A stretch of 64,000 nt of DNA, from NCBI GenBank assembly GCA_030141605.1, contig JAQGDQ010000085.1, positions 62,001 through 126,000 of the forward strand, in the 5' to 3' direction. The DNA comes from Tubiluchus corallicola. Taxonomy: Eukaryota; Priapulida; Priapulimorpha; Priapulimorphida; Tubiluchidae. The translations under genes and the position numbers were made by a program. Numbering within the stretch: position 1 is the stretch's first letter; each line of letters opens with the position of its first letter. Of the stretch, positions 52,204-64,000 are shown piece after piece. The notes under the pieces are model-generated. The model made no database searches. It was not told the DNA's origin and saw only the letters and a list, made by a program, of their open reading frames with translations.

Positions 52204-52839
52204 TATATATAATATATAGAACAAAAAATACGGGCAATACGGGTAAACTTCACACGCGCGCTCAGTACGATATAATAATTATTTTTGACTATTTTTACAG
52301 CTCGCAAAAATTAATCTCAAGCTCTTCATCTACAATACTGTCTGGAAACTAAACTTGGAATGATTAAATATGCAAAAATTTACAAGGATTTAATTACAAA
52401 ACAACTGGAAACTTACTTATCTTTACGTGTACGTTTATGGATTGTTAAGAGACAGCAATTCTATTGTCCTATAGTTCTGTATTACTCACATATGATCTAA
52501 TCAATGTTAATATAGTTGTCATTGAACTGACCTCGCCCATGTAGACTTCTTCGTTGGTCATTTAAGTGTTTCTGAGTACCGTCTCTTTGTTGACTCTTAT
52601 CAGAAGAAAGGAATATGGTAGCTCTTGGTTTTCTCCGCTGCTTGGTCATTTTCCTCACATATACAATAAAGCATATACCACAATCACAAAAGTACCAAAT
52701 CACACTCTATGTACACAGTTAACAAACCACACTTACAGTCACAAGATAAATCACACCACATCGAGTGAGGAGTTACTCGCTGATGAATCATGAATACTGT
52801 TCAAAGATAATTTCGGCAAATATGAAATACAGCCGGTAT
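52204..52839 (-). other. Probable SoxB1 3' UTR
   Basis: Sequence between the SoxB1 TAA and the first canonical AATAAA on the gene strand. It is AT-rich with no recognisable coding frame or repeat. The extent is inferred only from the polyadenylation hexamer. Confidence 0.35.
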
Positions 52840-53901
<1,062 letters not shown>

Positions 53902-54060
53902 TTATACTAGAGGTAGAAATCACACATATATAGTACAATAAATACGAGAGACTGTTAAACACAACTATTCTTCTTGGTTTCCTACCTTAGCTATACTTCA
54001 CCGTCCATGCCTGTGTTTATTGATGAAATGCTAGACTAACGACCAATCAGAAACGCGCGA
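53902..54060 (-). promoter_or_regulatory. Probable SoxB1 proximal promoter and 5' UTR
   Basis: This is the sequence directly upstream of the SoxB1 ATG. A good NF-Y-type CCAAT box (ACCAATCAGA on the plus strand) lies at 54042-54051, about 140 bp from the ATG and next to GCGCG. That is a typical distance for a promoter with a short 5' UTR. A TATATAT stretch near 53925-53933 is too close to the ATG to act as an ordinary TATA box. On the gene strand there is also a donor-like AAG/GTAGG at about 53983-53990 and an acceptor-like CTACCTCTAG ending at 53907. Together they would make a tiny 5' UTR intron of about 80 bp, which is speculative. The start site cannot be fixed from sequence alone. Confidence 0.5.
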
Positions 54061-54987
54061 TTTGACAGCTGTGATGGACATAACACTCGGTGTGGGTAAA
54101 TGCGTCAAGGGAGGAGCTTGTTTCTCCGGCTACTGTGCAATACAGTACAGTAATTTCTCAGTAAAGGTATTCCCGCCATCACTATGGGCCCCAGCTTCTA
54201 GTAAAAACCCAAATAGATTGTTTAGCATCCATTACAATAGCCTGTTTTATAACAGCATCGCGACAACTCTAATACGTCTGCATATTATATTTTCCACTAA
54301 TTTACAAAGGTGCCTGCAATGAAGCTGAGTAGGGTTTATAATACTCAATCGATGATAGCTAACAATAAATTAACCTGTTGCAACAAATTAAAAGTGTTTC
54401 TGTAGAAAAATACACAAAGACATCTAGCTTATATTGTAACACAATGAACAAAGTGTTAATATAAATCCAAATAATGGACTATAAAATTCAGTCATGTCGT
54501 TCTACTGAATGACTTGTAGTTTTGGTGGCGAACACTTACTGAAAAACTTTAATTTGCTTTATAGATATCACGAGGATCTTAAAATACAATACATGCAATC
54601 TATTTGGAAAGACGTAAATTTAGGCTTATCGTGTTATCTCAATTTATAGTTTTGCATATCCATGGTTTGAGATAAGTTTGAAGTAGTAGAGGCCAACAGC
54701 TATCACTTGACATTGAAAAGTAGCTCGGTGTACAAGGCTTTAAGGCTAGCAGTTTAAGGCTATTAACGGTTTTAAGTGGAGTTGTTTGAACAAATAAAGT
54801 AGAGAAACTTACTGAAATGGTTAACTAACATTGTTCAAAAAGTTGCACATTTTGACAGTCGCAATGCTCTATCTATGAACCTTATGCTACACATGATTTC
54901 GGTCGCTAATAGAACTATGATAAAAGTTATTATTAATAACAATGGCTGTCTTTGAGGTCAGTAGCAGTAGGGGTGGCACCAGCATAA

Positions 54988-55098
54988 TCTTTTTCATAAT
55001 CATCGTCATCATCATCATCATCGTCGTCGTCATCCTTCCTCCTTTCTCTTTTCATCTTTTCTACTTTTTCTTCTTTTTCTTCTTCTTCGCCTTCTTCA
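54988..55098. repeat. Pyrimidine-rich ATC/GTC/TTC tract
   Basis: ATCATCATCATCATC followed by GTCGTCGTC, then TTC-rich sequence. The 87-codon frame through it is a repeat artefact. Confidence 0.88.
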
Positions 55099-55864
55099 TC
55101 ACTGTTCCACATTCGTCGTTTTTTCGTTCACAATACTTTTCTTGCTCTTCATTGCCGACTCGAGCCATCATGTATAAAATTTTCTCAGTCGTTTCATATG
55201 TGTAAGTGGAGTTATGATAAGTGATATGTTATGAGTTGGTTTAAGGAATTGGATTAGTATCATCAGTCATTCACGGTATGATGTTAAGATTGTAGATTCA
55301 TACATCGAAGCTAAGTCATAATTAACATTAGGTCATTATAGTTTTCAGCAAAAAATAATCTTCATAATATATCTGAAAAACTTACACAAAAATTATGGCT
55401 AAACAATAATTAGGAATTTTTATATACTCTAGCACAATAACAGCTTCATATCTAACTTAAGATCCATACACAGTTCCGTTATTGCCATTTTCTGACATAT
55501 TTTTTCTTTCTGTTTAGACTTAATTTAAAATGATACATTTATGAATAATTACAAACTAACATGTATTTCATTATTGGTATTACGTTAACCATCTCTTGCT
55601 GCTACTTTGTACTTTGTTTTGTGATATAAACCTACGTTTAAGTAATAGCAAGCGATATAAACAAGACACAGCAATTTACCCGGTCGTTTCGGCAGGTAGA
55701 TATTAAATAAACTGTGGTGTATGTTGTGCTTGTAACTTTGTTGGTTTCTGTATTTCGTGATTAGACATTCGTACTCACTTAACAAGAAGCTATTTTCCAC
55801 TATAAATGAACCTAAATTTAGAAATACACATGAAAAGTCAAAAGTAACACACTCACACTTTTAT

Positions 55865-55935
55865 CAATGCAGTCAAAGGTAAGACCCGGTATCGCAAGAT
55901 TCTGAGCTCGAACCTGGTTGAGTCAAAATTTTTCA
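55865..55935 (-). mobile_element. Weak tRNA-like remnant
   Basis: The minus strand carries ACCAGGTTCGAGCTCAG (about 55902-55918), containing a B-box-like GGTTCGAGCTC. No A box at the expected distance is convincing. Reported because three other B-box remnants occur in the window. Confidence 0.2.
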
Positions 55936-58900
55936 GCGCTTTTCTCGTTCAACTAATTAAGCACTCGGCTTATTAGTTCTGGTTCATCACACTTCAAAAT
56001 CTTAAGAAATTTCTGAAGCTTATTACAAGTTTTCCAAGTTTTATTCAGAACAAAAAGGGAATACGTGCCTGTTTTATCTTTTCTGTTTAATCTGATTTTA
56101 TAAATTAAACTAGTTAATTTTCTCACGTATGAAAAGTTTGTGGAATTTTAAAACTTTTGGTGACTCTAGAAAAACTAATGGTGCCTCGTACATTCCATAT
56201 CTGCTAAAGTAGATGATCAGTAAGGTTCAAATTCTTTATTAGTTTTTGTAATAGCTTTTATATTGTGACACCACGAAACTGCGAAATGACATCACATTTT
56301 AACGTTGGCTTTAATTTATTAATTATTTATTTTAAAACACTAATTTAAATCTAATTTCAATAAATCACCACTAAAACAACTTTGCCAAGTTCTTTTAACT
56401 GATACATTTTACTAAATCGTGACTTCATAGATATTGCAATATAAATATTTGAAAGTGTACCATTATTTTTGAATTACCCATAATAATGAAGCAAACTTAT
56501 TTCATTTTTCAGTAATTTAGAGTCTAAAACTTATTTTTCTCAAATTGTTTGGTAATTAATTAATTTGTTTATTATGATTTTTTGTTTTATTCCACATTTT
56601 GTTGATAATCAAACAAATTTATACTATGTATTTATTGAATTTTATACTGGATTTTAACAAGGTCCGCAATGTAAACCAGAAAGACAGGTTTGGTTCGGCT
56701 TACTTGAGCCAAATATGGGTTAATTAGTAAGACTGGGTTTGAAGTGGGATGTTTCTGACCCCCCACGAGGGGGAGTACAATACATGGATAATGAGCAAGT
56801 GGGAGTCTCGCTGTGTATCAAGTGCATCATGCATGTGAACCCGGCCAGTGTTGGATTGAGTGTAGGACGCTTTTCATTGCACTGGCTTGTAACGTGATGG
56901 TAATCATCGCGTAATTTTACACTAATAATTTCTGTTTACTTACCGTATAAAATTTGTTGAAATTAGTCTTAATATATTCTGATGTCGGTTATTTCTAGAC
57001 GGCTGTTTGGCTAACGTTTCAATTTTGTTTCAGCGATTAGCTGTATAGACGTTATTTTTGCTGCATTTTCTGTCTGTATTGCAGTAGTTGTAAACAACAA
57101 AATACAGTGTATGAGCATATTGATTTGCAATATCATCGTACATTAGTTAATATTATAAATATGGATGAATAAATTTGGAACTTTTCGGGCTTTTGGCTTT
57201 TACGTGGCAATTATCCATACGCCCACGATACGTACTTTTACTATAGGCGTAACGTAAACACGTGATAACGGCGCATTTTTCTTGTAGTTAAATTTAATAC
57301 CAAAGTAGTACCAATAATAATAATAAGTGTGCTTAGCTCCATAGATTTTAAACTATAAAGTACTGGTAACGTACAAGTTCATAGACAACATTCTAAACAG
57401 AACAGAGTAATTATATAACGTAGTAAATTGAAGCAGATCCGAAGTCTTTAATATATGTGTATATTAAACAATTTCTTACCATAGAATAAATATGTAAAAC
57501 AATTATTAACAACGCATTAACATACTAAGTAACATAGTCAGTAACGAAGCTACGTCGCAGTGTACAAAACACAAATACATTACACTTTACAAAAATAGGT
57601 TTCAAATTTAGGTTCTAGTTGCCTAATATAGAGAGTGATATGAAATAATCTCAAGGCGCAATTTTGCCGTTAGTGCTGATGCTGTCTGTTAAATGAGCGA
57701 CGGTAAATAAATTTTGTTTTTTCATTTCTTTGGCTTTTCGTCTTTATAATTAAGGTTAGCAGGAATTTTTTACATTGTGCTACATTTATGCACAAAGCGT
57801 GATATCATAAATGTATAGTATGCCAATTACTTTATCTTTGTTTATGTCTTTGGTCTTGTACGTATTTGACACAAGTAAAAAACACTATCAATCATTTTCA
57901 GGTTTTGTTTTAAAAACTGGTTAATTTAAATAAAATTGTGATATAAATAAACTGATCTGAGAGACGTGATTTTATTTTTAAACGAACTTTGTTTTTTCAA
58001 CTGAAAATACGCGAATTTGTTTTGAATAATATGGTCGCTAGAATAGATATCGCTGCCATAACTTTCGTCGCCATTTGTTTTTATTTGGAAATAATTGTAT
58101 GTTACATCAATTAATTTAATTTTTAATTAATTGTACTTTATTGTCATTTAAATATATGAATGTTCACTGTTGGTTTTCAGATAGTAGTTGTATTAAAATC
58201 ATTATGGACAGTATGTAAAGCATTTGGCATAATATGCGACTATAATTCGTATGACTATAAACATTAGCATCGTATAAGCAAACTAAAACGCGACAACGAA
58301 GCCAAGTGGTTAAATATTGAGTAAAAATTCGCAGATTGTTTGAATTGATTGATTTACTTATAGATGACTGCAGACTACTCCGATGCTTCGGACAGGATAT
58401 TAAACACAATGTATAAAGTAACAAGCCGTTAATCACTTCGCAACCATTTCACACAGGTTACACGTAGTCCAGCTTATAAACCATATGTTGTAATACATAG
58501 TAATAATATATATGGTGTATTACTTTTTAAGTATTGTGACCATCGGTGTATTTTTAAGCGCTTTTGCAGCAGTATTATTCTTTATTTTTTTATGTAATAT
58601 TGATAAAGTACTTTCTAGATATTTCTATTTTAATTCTTGTCTATAATAATATTCATTTTCACTTTTTTGCAACTTCACCTCGTGTTAATGTCGGAACAAA
58701 ACCAACTCAAAATTGAAACATACAGACATAAAAATTAGTTGTTAAATCGTCATTGCTAAAAAGCGTCACTGTTGAAACAGTAAAAATTATAAAAAATAGT
58801 TATTATTATAGTTGCGAGCCAGTTGTAAATGAATTTGTACTTGACAGAAATTTGTAAACTGTGAATCTGTGAAATTTGGACAAAACTCGAAATTTGCATT

Positions 58901-60822
58901 AGCATTAAGTTGTGCCTGCGTCTCATTGCGCCATGTTATTTGAACATTAGTGCTATTTACTGTGACACGGTACAAATTTTTTATAATAATAGAGGGGTAC
59001 TTTTACAAGGCAGATCTATAAATAAATTGGTAGCTGCTAAATATTAGCTATAATAACATTAACATTTATTTAGCGCTAGACATGCAAGTGTTTCAGTATA
59101 ATGTTTCCAGATGCCTTGATCAAAACCTGCATGTTTCTACCAAAAACTGATAAAAACCCTGACTAAAATTTCATTTCCCTTCAGAAACTCTGATAATATT
59201 AGAGGGGATTTTGGCCTAGATTTTCGTTAGAAACAATTTTGCTACGGCAAGTGGGAAATTGGTTGCAGTGTTACTATGATATCGTACAATTCTACTTTCG
59301 CATATCATATAACTTAATTTGAGAACAACAGCTAAGCGAAATGTGAAACTAGGAAGACTTTCATCGGCTTCTGTTTACACGTAATCTTATCTCCAACTTG
59401 CCAAGGAAGACTTATCTGATTTGTGCCACAAAGTCCCACGCGCAAGCTGATTAAATTTCTCAAGATCATAATTAAGGTTTGAATAATTCATGCACAGAAA
59501 ATACGTCATGTTTTTCATACAAAATAAAACAAACGGTTGGTAGATTTTATTCGATTAAATTGTTGTTGTTTTTCGTTTTTGATTACATTGTGCTAAATGC
59601 TAACAAGCTCTTACAGAGAAGGCGTGATTCTGTAATGCAGCACCGCCTTCCGTGCGCGGCGCCACCGTACAGTGTCGTTGACGTGCTGTACCACGATTCC
59701 ATAAGCATTAAGCACACTCAGTAGAGCTTCACCCAGCTCTGTCTAAATGAAGCCATTGCGTCATCTAGCGTACACTTTGATAATCGAACTGCGTAAAGCA
59801 ACGCATTCCTAAACTTAACTCCTATTTTTGCTGATTCACCGGTTTTACCTTAAAAATGTAGTTACTAAAAGAATGTTATCTGATTAATTAATGAAAAATC
59901 GAACAATGAAGAATAAGGAAAAATACGATGGTTCAGTTCACAAAACAACAATAAAACTCATTTCATTTCATATTATTTACTGTGATTCTGTACTGCTTTT
60001 TGAAAACATGTCTCTTTAAGCATGATAATATACTTTTCAGCCAATTAATCTATACGGGCAGTTAAAACTATCGCCCATTTCTTTTTTTTTAATTGTGGGA
60101 TATTTCATTAATTGTACCTATTTGTTATCAAAATAGCTCTTTAAAAAATAAAAAATTTCAGACTTAATGAGCATTTGGTCTTGTTTACGATTATGACCAT
60201 GGCAAGTCTCAGAAGAACAGTATCTTATGTTTAAAAATTATGACACTTAAGAATGAATGTATTAAGAATTAAGAAATAAGAAAATTAACTTCGTCTTATT
60301 ATCTAAAGGGTTAAAAATACTTCAAGCTACATGCGCTTGGACAACAGTTATGTCTACTGACTGTACACAAACTTGCCATTGCCAATTGTTTTATTTTTTA
60401 GTGTTGTTTGTTTCAAAAAGGTAACGAAAGAAATCACGTTTAAGTATAAAGAATGCATGGTAAATAATATACAAAACAAACTTCATATAAAAGCAGAAGG
60501 CAAAGAATGATAAAAAAAAAGATGACAGTGTTCGTACGTATGAAGAGCAAAAGAGTTAGCGAACAGCCACAAAAACATCGCAGGAGGAGATACTCAAGAC
60601 ATCGAGAAGAAATATTTTGGGGATTGAAAGAGCTTGAAAAAACGATCGAGCCGTCAGCTGTTGGTTTATTTGCACAAATAAACAAACAGACAAACAAACA
60701 AACTACACGCGACTGTGTGGTTTGTATAATCAAATAGATTTTTTTGTATGATCTACTAAATTTTACTCGTTTATTTTTTATGTAAATATGCAGTAAACTT
60801 AAGGAATTACTGCTTGTAGCAA

Positions 60823-60870
60823 CGATGATGATGATGACGATGATAATAATGATGAGATGATAATAATAAT
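60823..60870. repeat. GAT/AAT repeat at the SINE tail
   Basis: GATGATGATGACGATG then TAATAATAAT, adjoining the 3' end of the SINE. A second GATGATGATG tract lies at 61063-61108, on the 5' side of the SINE. Confidence 0.88.
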
Positions 60871-61056
60871 AGTCCAGGGATAACACCTTGGTGGTCCCGA
60901 TTATTATAACCCGGACGTTACTTTGATAAACCCTCGGTGCTTGGTCGAAGAACCAGCGGTACCATTTTTTAAGTCTTCTGTATCACTCGGCCGGGAGTTG
61001 AACCGCAACCTCCAGGATGGGAAGCGAGCATGCTACCGTTGAGCTACGCCACCAGC
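60871..61056 (-). mobile_element. tRNA-Gly-derived SINE
   Basis: On the minus strand the head has a polymerase III A box TAGCTCAACGG (61036-61046) and B box GGTTCAACTCC (60994-61004), 31 bp apart as in real tRNAs. The GCTCGCTTCCCATCCTGGAGG segment between them is close to the anticodon arm of tRNA-Gly(CCC), broken here at 20 bases for quoting. A tRNA-unrelated body of about 110 bp follows. The element ends in a TTATTATTAT-type microsatellite tail (60841-60870), the usual form of a SINE. GAT/ATC repeats on both sides hide any target-site duplication. It is also possible that this is a tRNA pseudogene joined to a repeat. Confidence 0.75.
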
Positions 61057-61108
61057 TACTTATGATGATGATGATGACGAAGGTGATGCGCATGATGATG
61101 ATGATGGT

Positions 61109-64000
61109 AGTAATATGGAAACCTCCGAAGCATTACCTCCGAGCTGTTCTTGTTAATGTGTAAAATAATTGCATAATTAAACATGACAAAAGGTCATGTT
61201 CAAGGCAGGTATTTCAAAAACTTTGGGTATGAATAATAATTAAGCCGGAATTACATAATTAATAAAAGTCAAATGTTTAAATTAGATATAGTGCAGGTAC
61301 GTGTGGAGTCGTCACGCACACTAACGTGATAATTACTGCTATGTCATTTATTTATACTCTCAAGTGCCCAAGCAATTATATTCTCATTGTAAAGTGATAA
61401 AACAAATAACTCGTCTCCTAGCTGTGTACATTTCCACGCTGCCCTGTTGAAAAGAACAACAGTCCCTCTTGACAAATATTGTCTTTAATATGCACCGGTG
61501 AGAAAGGAAAATATTTACTTATCGTCCCAGTCTGTTCAGGTGACAATTTACCAGCCTCTCTCCAAGGGCGGACTGCCAGCACGCAATTCTTTATAATTAT
61601 TATTTTATATAGGCAGATTTGATCGTTTATATTGTTTGTTATAACAGGTTAAGCGTAAAAGGCAGCTTCTCGGTTCCAGTTCATTTGGCATCATTGTCTG
61701 CCTGGTGACATGTAACCTGTATAAAAGTAACCAATTAGCATTGCAGAATAAACTTTTGCTAGGTGGAAATCTCGTTCCAATAATAATCAATGATAAAAAT
61801 AACATGGCGCTGACTTTCATTAATGAAACGTTTCTACTTCTAAACGAGTTCATTATGAACTAAGTAGTTCACACAGTAAAGATCTGATAATTAACAGCAA
61901 ACATAAGAAATAATTTTCTATAATAGTTAATAGAATTATATGATTGATAGTAACTTTGCTATTTAAAAAGTTTTTTTACAGCTCATGATGGCTTCCGCAT
62001 GGGTGGTCGAAATATAATGATTAAAATTCTTAAATCATTTCTATAGGAATTCGTTGTATTTGTGTTAACTTAAGAGGTGTTAGTATGTCTGTCTGCTCTC
62101 ACCCAAATTGTAAGATGACTGAGAATTTTTATCTGCTATTTTCTCAGCAGCCAAAAAGGTTGGTTTTGGTTGCAGCAGTGCGAGAGAAACCTTATGTAAT
62201 GTATGAAACACAAAAGTTGTTGTTGTTGTTATTATTGTTGCGATTGTTGTCTTTGCTGTAGTAGTGGTGGAAGGGTTGCCGTTATGGTACTATTGTGCTG
62301 CAATGGTTGTTATGCACATCATCATCATCATCACCGTCGTCGTCAAAGTTGCTGTTGTCGACGACAATGTGGAAAGGACATATTACTGTCACACATCAGC
62401 AAGCTATTGATGTAGGACTTGTGATATCAGCCATAAATAAAAATAAAAATTAGTTTATAAGAGTTTAAAGGTATTGCTTAAAAGTAGAAGTTTCTTGTGT
62501 TTGATTAATGAGTTAAGAAACTCATATTTTTTAATGTAACAATATCACTACCATAAATGCACACAGAAAAAAAAGTTAAAGATTCCTTTGTTAGCCATGG
62601 GAAAGAACGTCAACAGGCCTGAAAAACATTCGATGAATGCAGCGTATATTTTTACTGTTACTGTAAATAGGATGTTCAGTGATTTGTTCACACGTTCCTA
62701 GTTCACGATCCTTAGTGTGAACCAGGTCAAATTTAAACTTCTTTAAGCAAGTCAAAATGAGCATGCATTGAATATTTTTTGTGAAAGCTTTTGTCGGTCC
62801 GTTTTTTTTTTTATTTTTTTTATTAATGATTCCAAACTTCAGTTTACATTTACTGTGCCAAAAAATTTTTGACACTTCGTCAGTAAACAGTCATAGAATG
62901 AAGAAGAACAAGAACAAATAGATGAGCAAGAGAGGACGAAATACTGTATTATTACCATAGTGGAATATTACCAAATAAAAACTAGTTTACGCAAGTAGTA
63001 CGTGTTATTGTCTTAGACTGATTAGATTAGTTCTAATCCTCTGAACGTTTTCTTAGAAATCTCGTGCAATGGACTGTCCAGCCCACAGTGTGCGGTCACT
63101 CATTCAGTATGACCACCCAGCAGCCTTCGTGGGGAAGAATAATTTTCTCAGTTCAGTATAGACCTTTTCTGAGATGCTCGTATATGTGGGTCCCATAGAA
63201 TGTAGTCACGCAGAAATTAATATTTTCTTACCAATACACTACTGGAATAGCTACCGTGCCAAGGTATAGGTGACATCGTTTTATTCTTCCGGGGTGGTTG
63301 AAAGGGTTTTTCGGCTCCGTGCTGCTTACTATGGGTTGGCACATAAGATAAGTAAAATATTGACCCTTCTGTTCCAACAACATTTTCCGACGGCGATGAT
63401 TCACATGCCTTGCATTGCAGAGATTTACCCAAGCTGGGATAGTTTGCTTACTGATTTTAAGAAAACACTATGATTGCTAGAAAGAATAACTTCGCAAGAA
63501 GTTGTTCTGCAAAAACAGGAATGACTACGTGAGTGGCATAGGAGTGTGGTCAATAGAGAAGGAAACCAACTGCCTGATTCGCATTTTTCACAAATAGATA
63601 ATGAACCTTTACCAATTTATTCCCGCGACTAACTTCTTGATGAGTCGGAAGGCTTTTCTTCAAGAATTTTCAATTTCCACTCAATGAAGATTCAGTGCAC
63701 ATTATTTTGAAGAAAACTGAGAAAATGGTGTTATTATTTAACATGTAAACATAAACATAACAAAGACATAAACAATACAACGCAATTTTGATTGTTATTT
63801 TTTGCTTACTGTTTTACGTCAGCCCAAATGTTTTGTGTTGTTTCATCTCTTTTGAGTAACACAGCACAAAGAGTTTCATTCTTCTATATCTATTTACTTG
63901 AAAGCACCACAAACAGTTTCCTCAAGTTCTGCTTTATATTATCCCAGTTCATTTGTTGGAAGTAATACTTTTACTGTGTCATTTATGATTTTTCTACAGC
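61109..64000. other. No recognised gene
   Basis: AT-rich unique sequence plus the triplet tract at 62.2 kb. Short frames (up to 94 codons) have no recognisable domain. Confidence 0.5.
62215..62350. repeat. GTT/ATC/GTC triplet-rich tract
   Basis: TTGTTGTTGTTATTATTG, later ATCATCATCATCATCACC. The Cys-rich frame at 62203-62415 is an artefact of reading TGY triplets. Confidence 0.8.

Larger units (their letters stand above)
54061..60822. other. Gene-free region upstream of SoxB1
   Basis: Mostly AT-rich. Slightly GC-richer unique patches at 56690-56900 and 59600-59790 could be regulatory but have no diagnostic motif. Frames of 81-90 codons are unrecognised. Apart from the pyrimidine tract near 55 kb and the weak tRNA-like remnant, no repeat stands out. 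Confidence 0.5.

Noticed and set aside
53925-53933. TATA box for SoxB1
   Set aside because: Only about 25-30 bp upstream of the ATG, leaving almost no 5' UTR; the CCAAT box at 54042-54051 is a more sensible landmark.
60440-60886. 148-codon minus-strand frame
   Set aside because: Overlaps the ATT/GAT microsatellite and SINE tail and is hydrophobic low complexity at one end; no domain.

Overview
The window looks like 64 kb of a large, AT-rich, repeat-laden animal genome with one confidently coding gene. That gene is an intronless SoxB1-class (Sox2/SoxN-like) HMG-box transcription factor on the minus strand at 52840-53901. Gene density is very low. The rest is non-coding DNA with many microsatellites, several small transposon remnants, tRNA-derived sequences and old local duplications. 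The SoxB1 protein has the bilaterian B1 signature after the HMG box and a C-terminus ending in VPLTHM. With the sparse genes and tRNA-derived SINE-like sequence, I infer a marine invertebrate, most likely a spiralian (mollusc, annelid or brachiopod, perhaps a cephalopod). This placement is an inference; no sequence search was possible.

Layout. 1-9 kb: a (TAGG)n microsatellite, a decayed 4-bp-periodic tract and a small tandem duplication. 9-15 kb: a hairpin element with a TTAGGG-like interior, a direct repeat, a hAT-type MITE with its target-site duplication, a tRNA-like piece and a dead LINE reverse-transcriptase fragment on the minus strand. 16-18 kb: a diverged direct duplication of about 500 bp. 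19-27 kb: trinucleotide arrays, a MITE with a perfect 9-bp target-site duplication, and a mariner-like element defined by its inverted ends. 29-35 kb: a very long (CT)n tract, further duplications, a strong GC-rich hairpin, a second TTAGGG-like hairpin element and a minisatellite. 43-46 kb: a purine-rich duplicated block and GAT-type repeats. 48 kb onward: tRNA-like remnants, candidate regulatory segments, the SoxB1 gene with its promoter, and at 60.9-61.05 kb a tRNA-Gly-like SINE.

The arrangement, a SoxB1 developmental regulator alone in tens of kilobases of non-coding DNA, resembles the regulatory deserts around Sox2-class genes elsewhere. Several segments of mixed composition carry clustered homeodomain-, SOX- and POU-type motifs. 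The best is at 50428-50442, where a SOX core and an octamer sit 1 bp apart about 2.4 kb beyond the 3' end of the SoxB1 coding region. These regulatory calls rest on motif appearance only.
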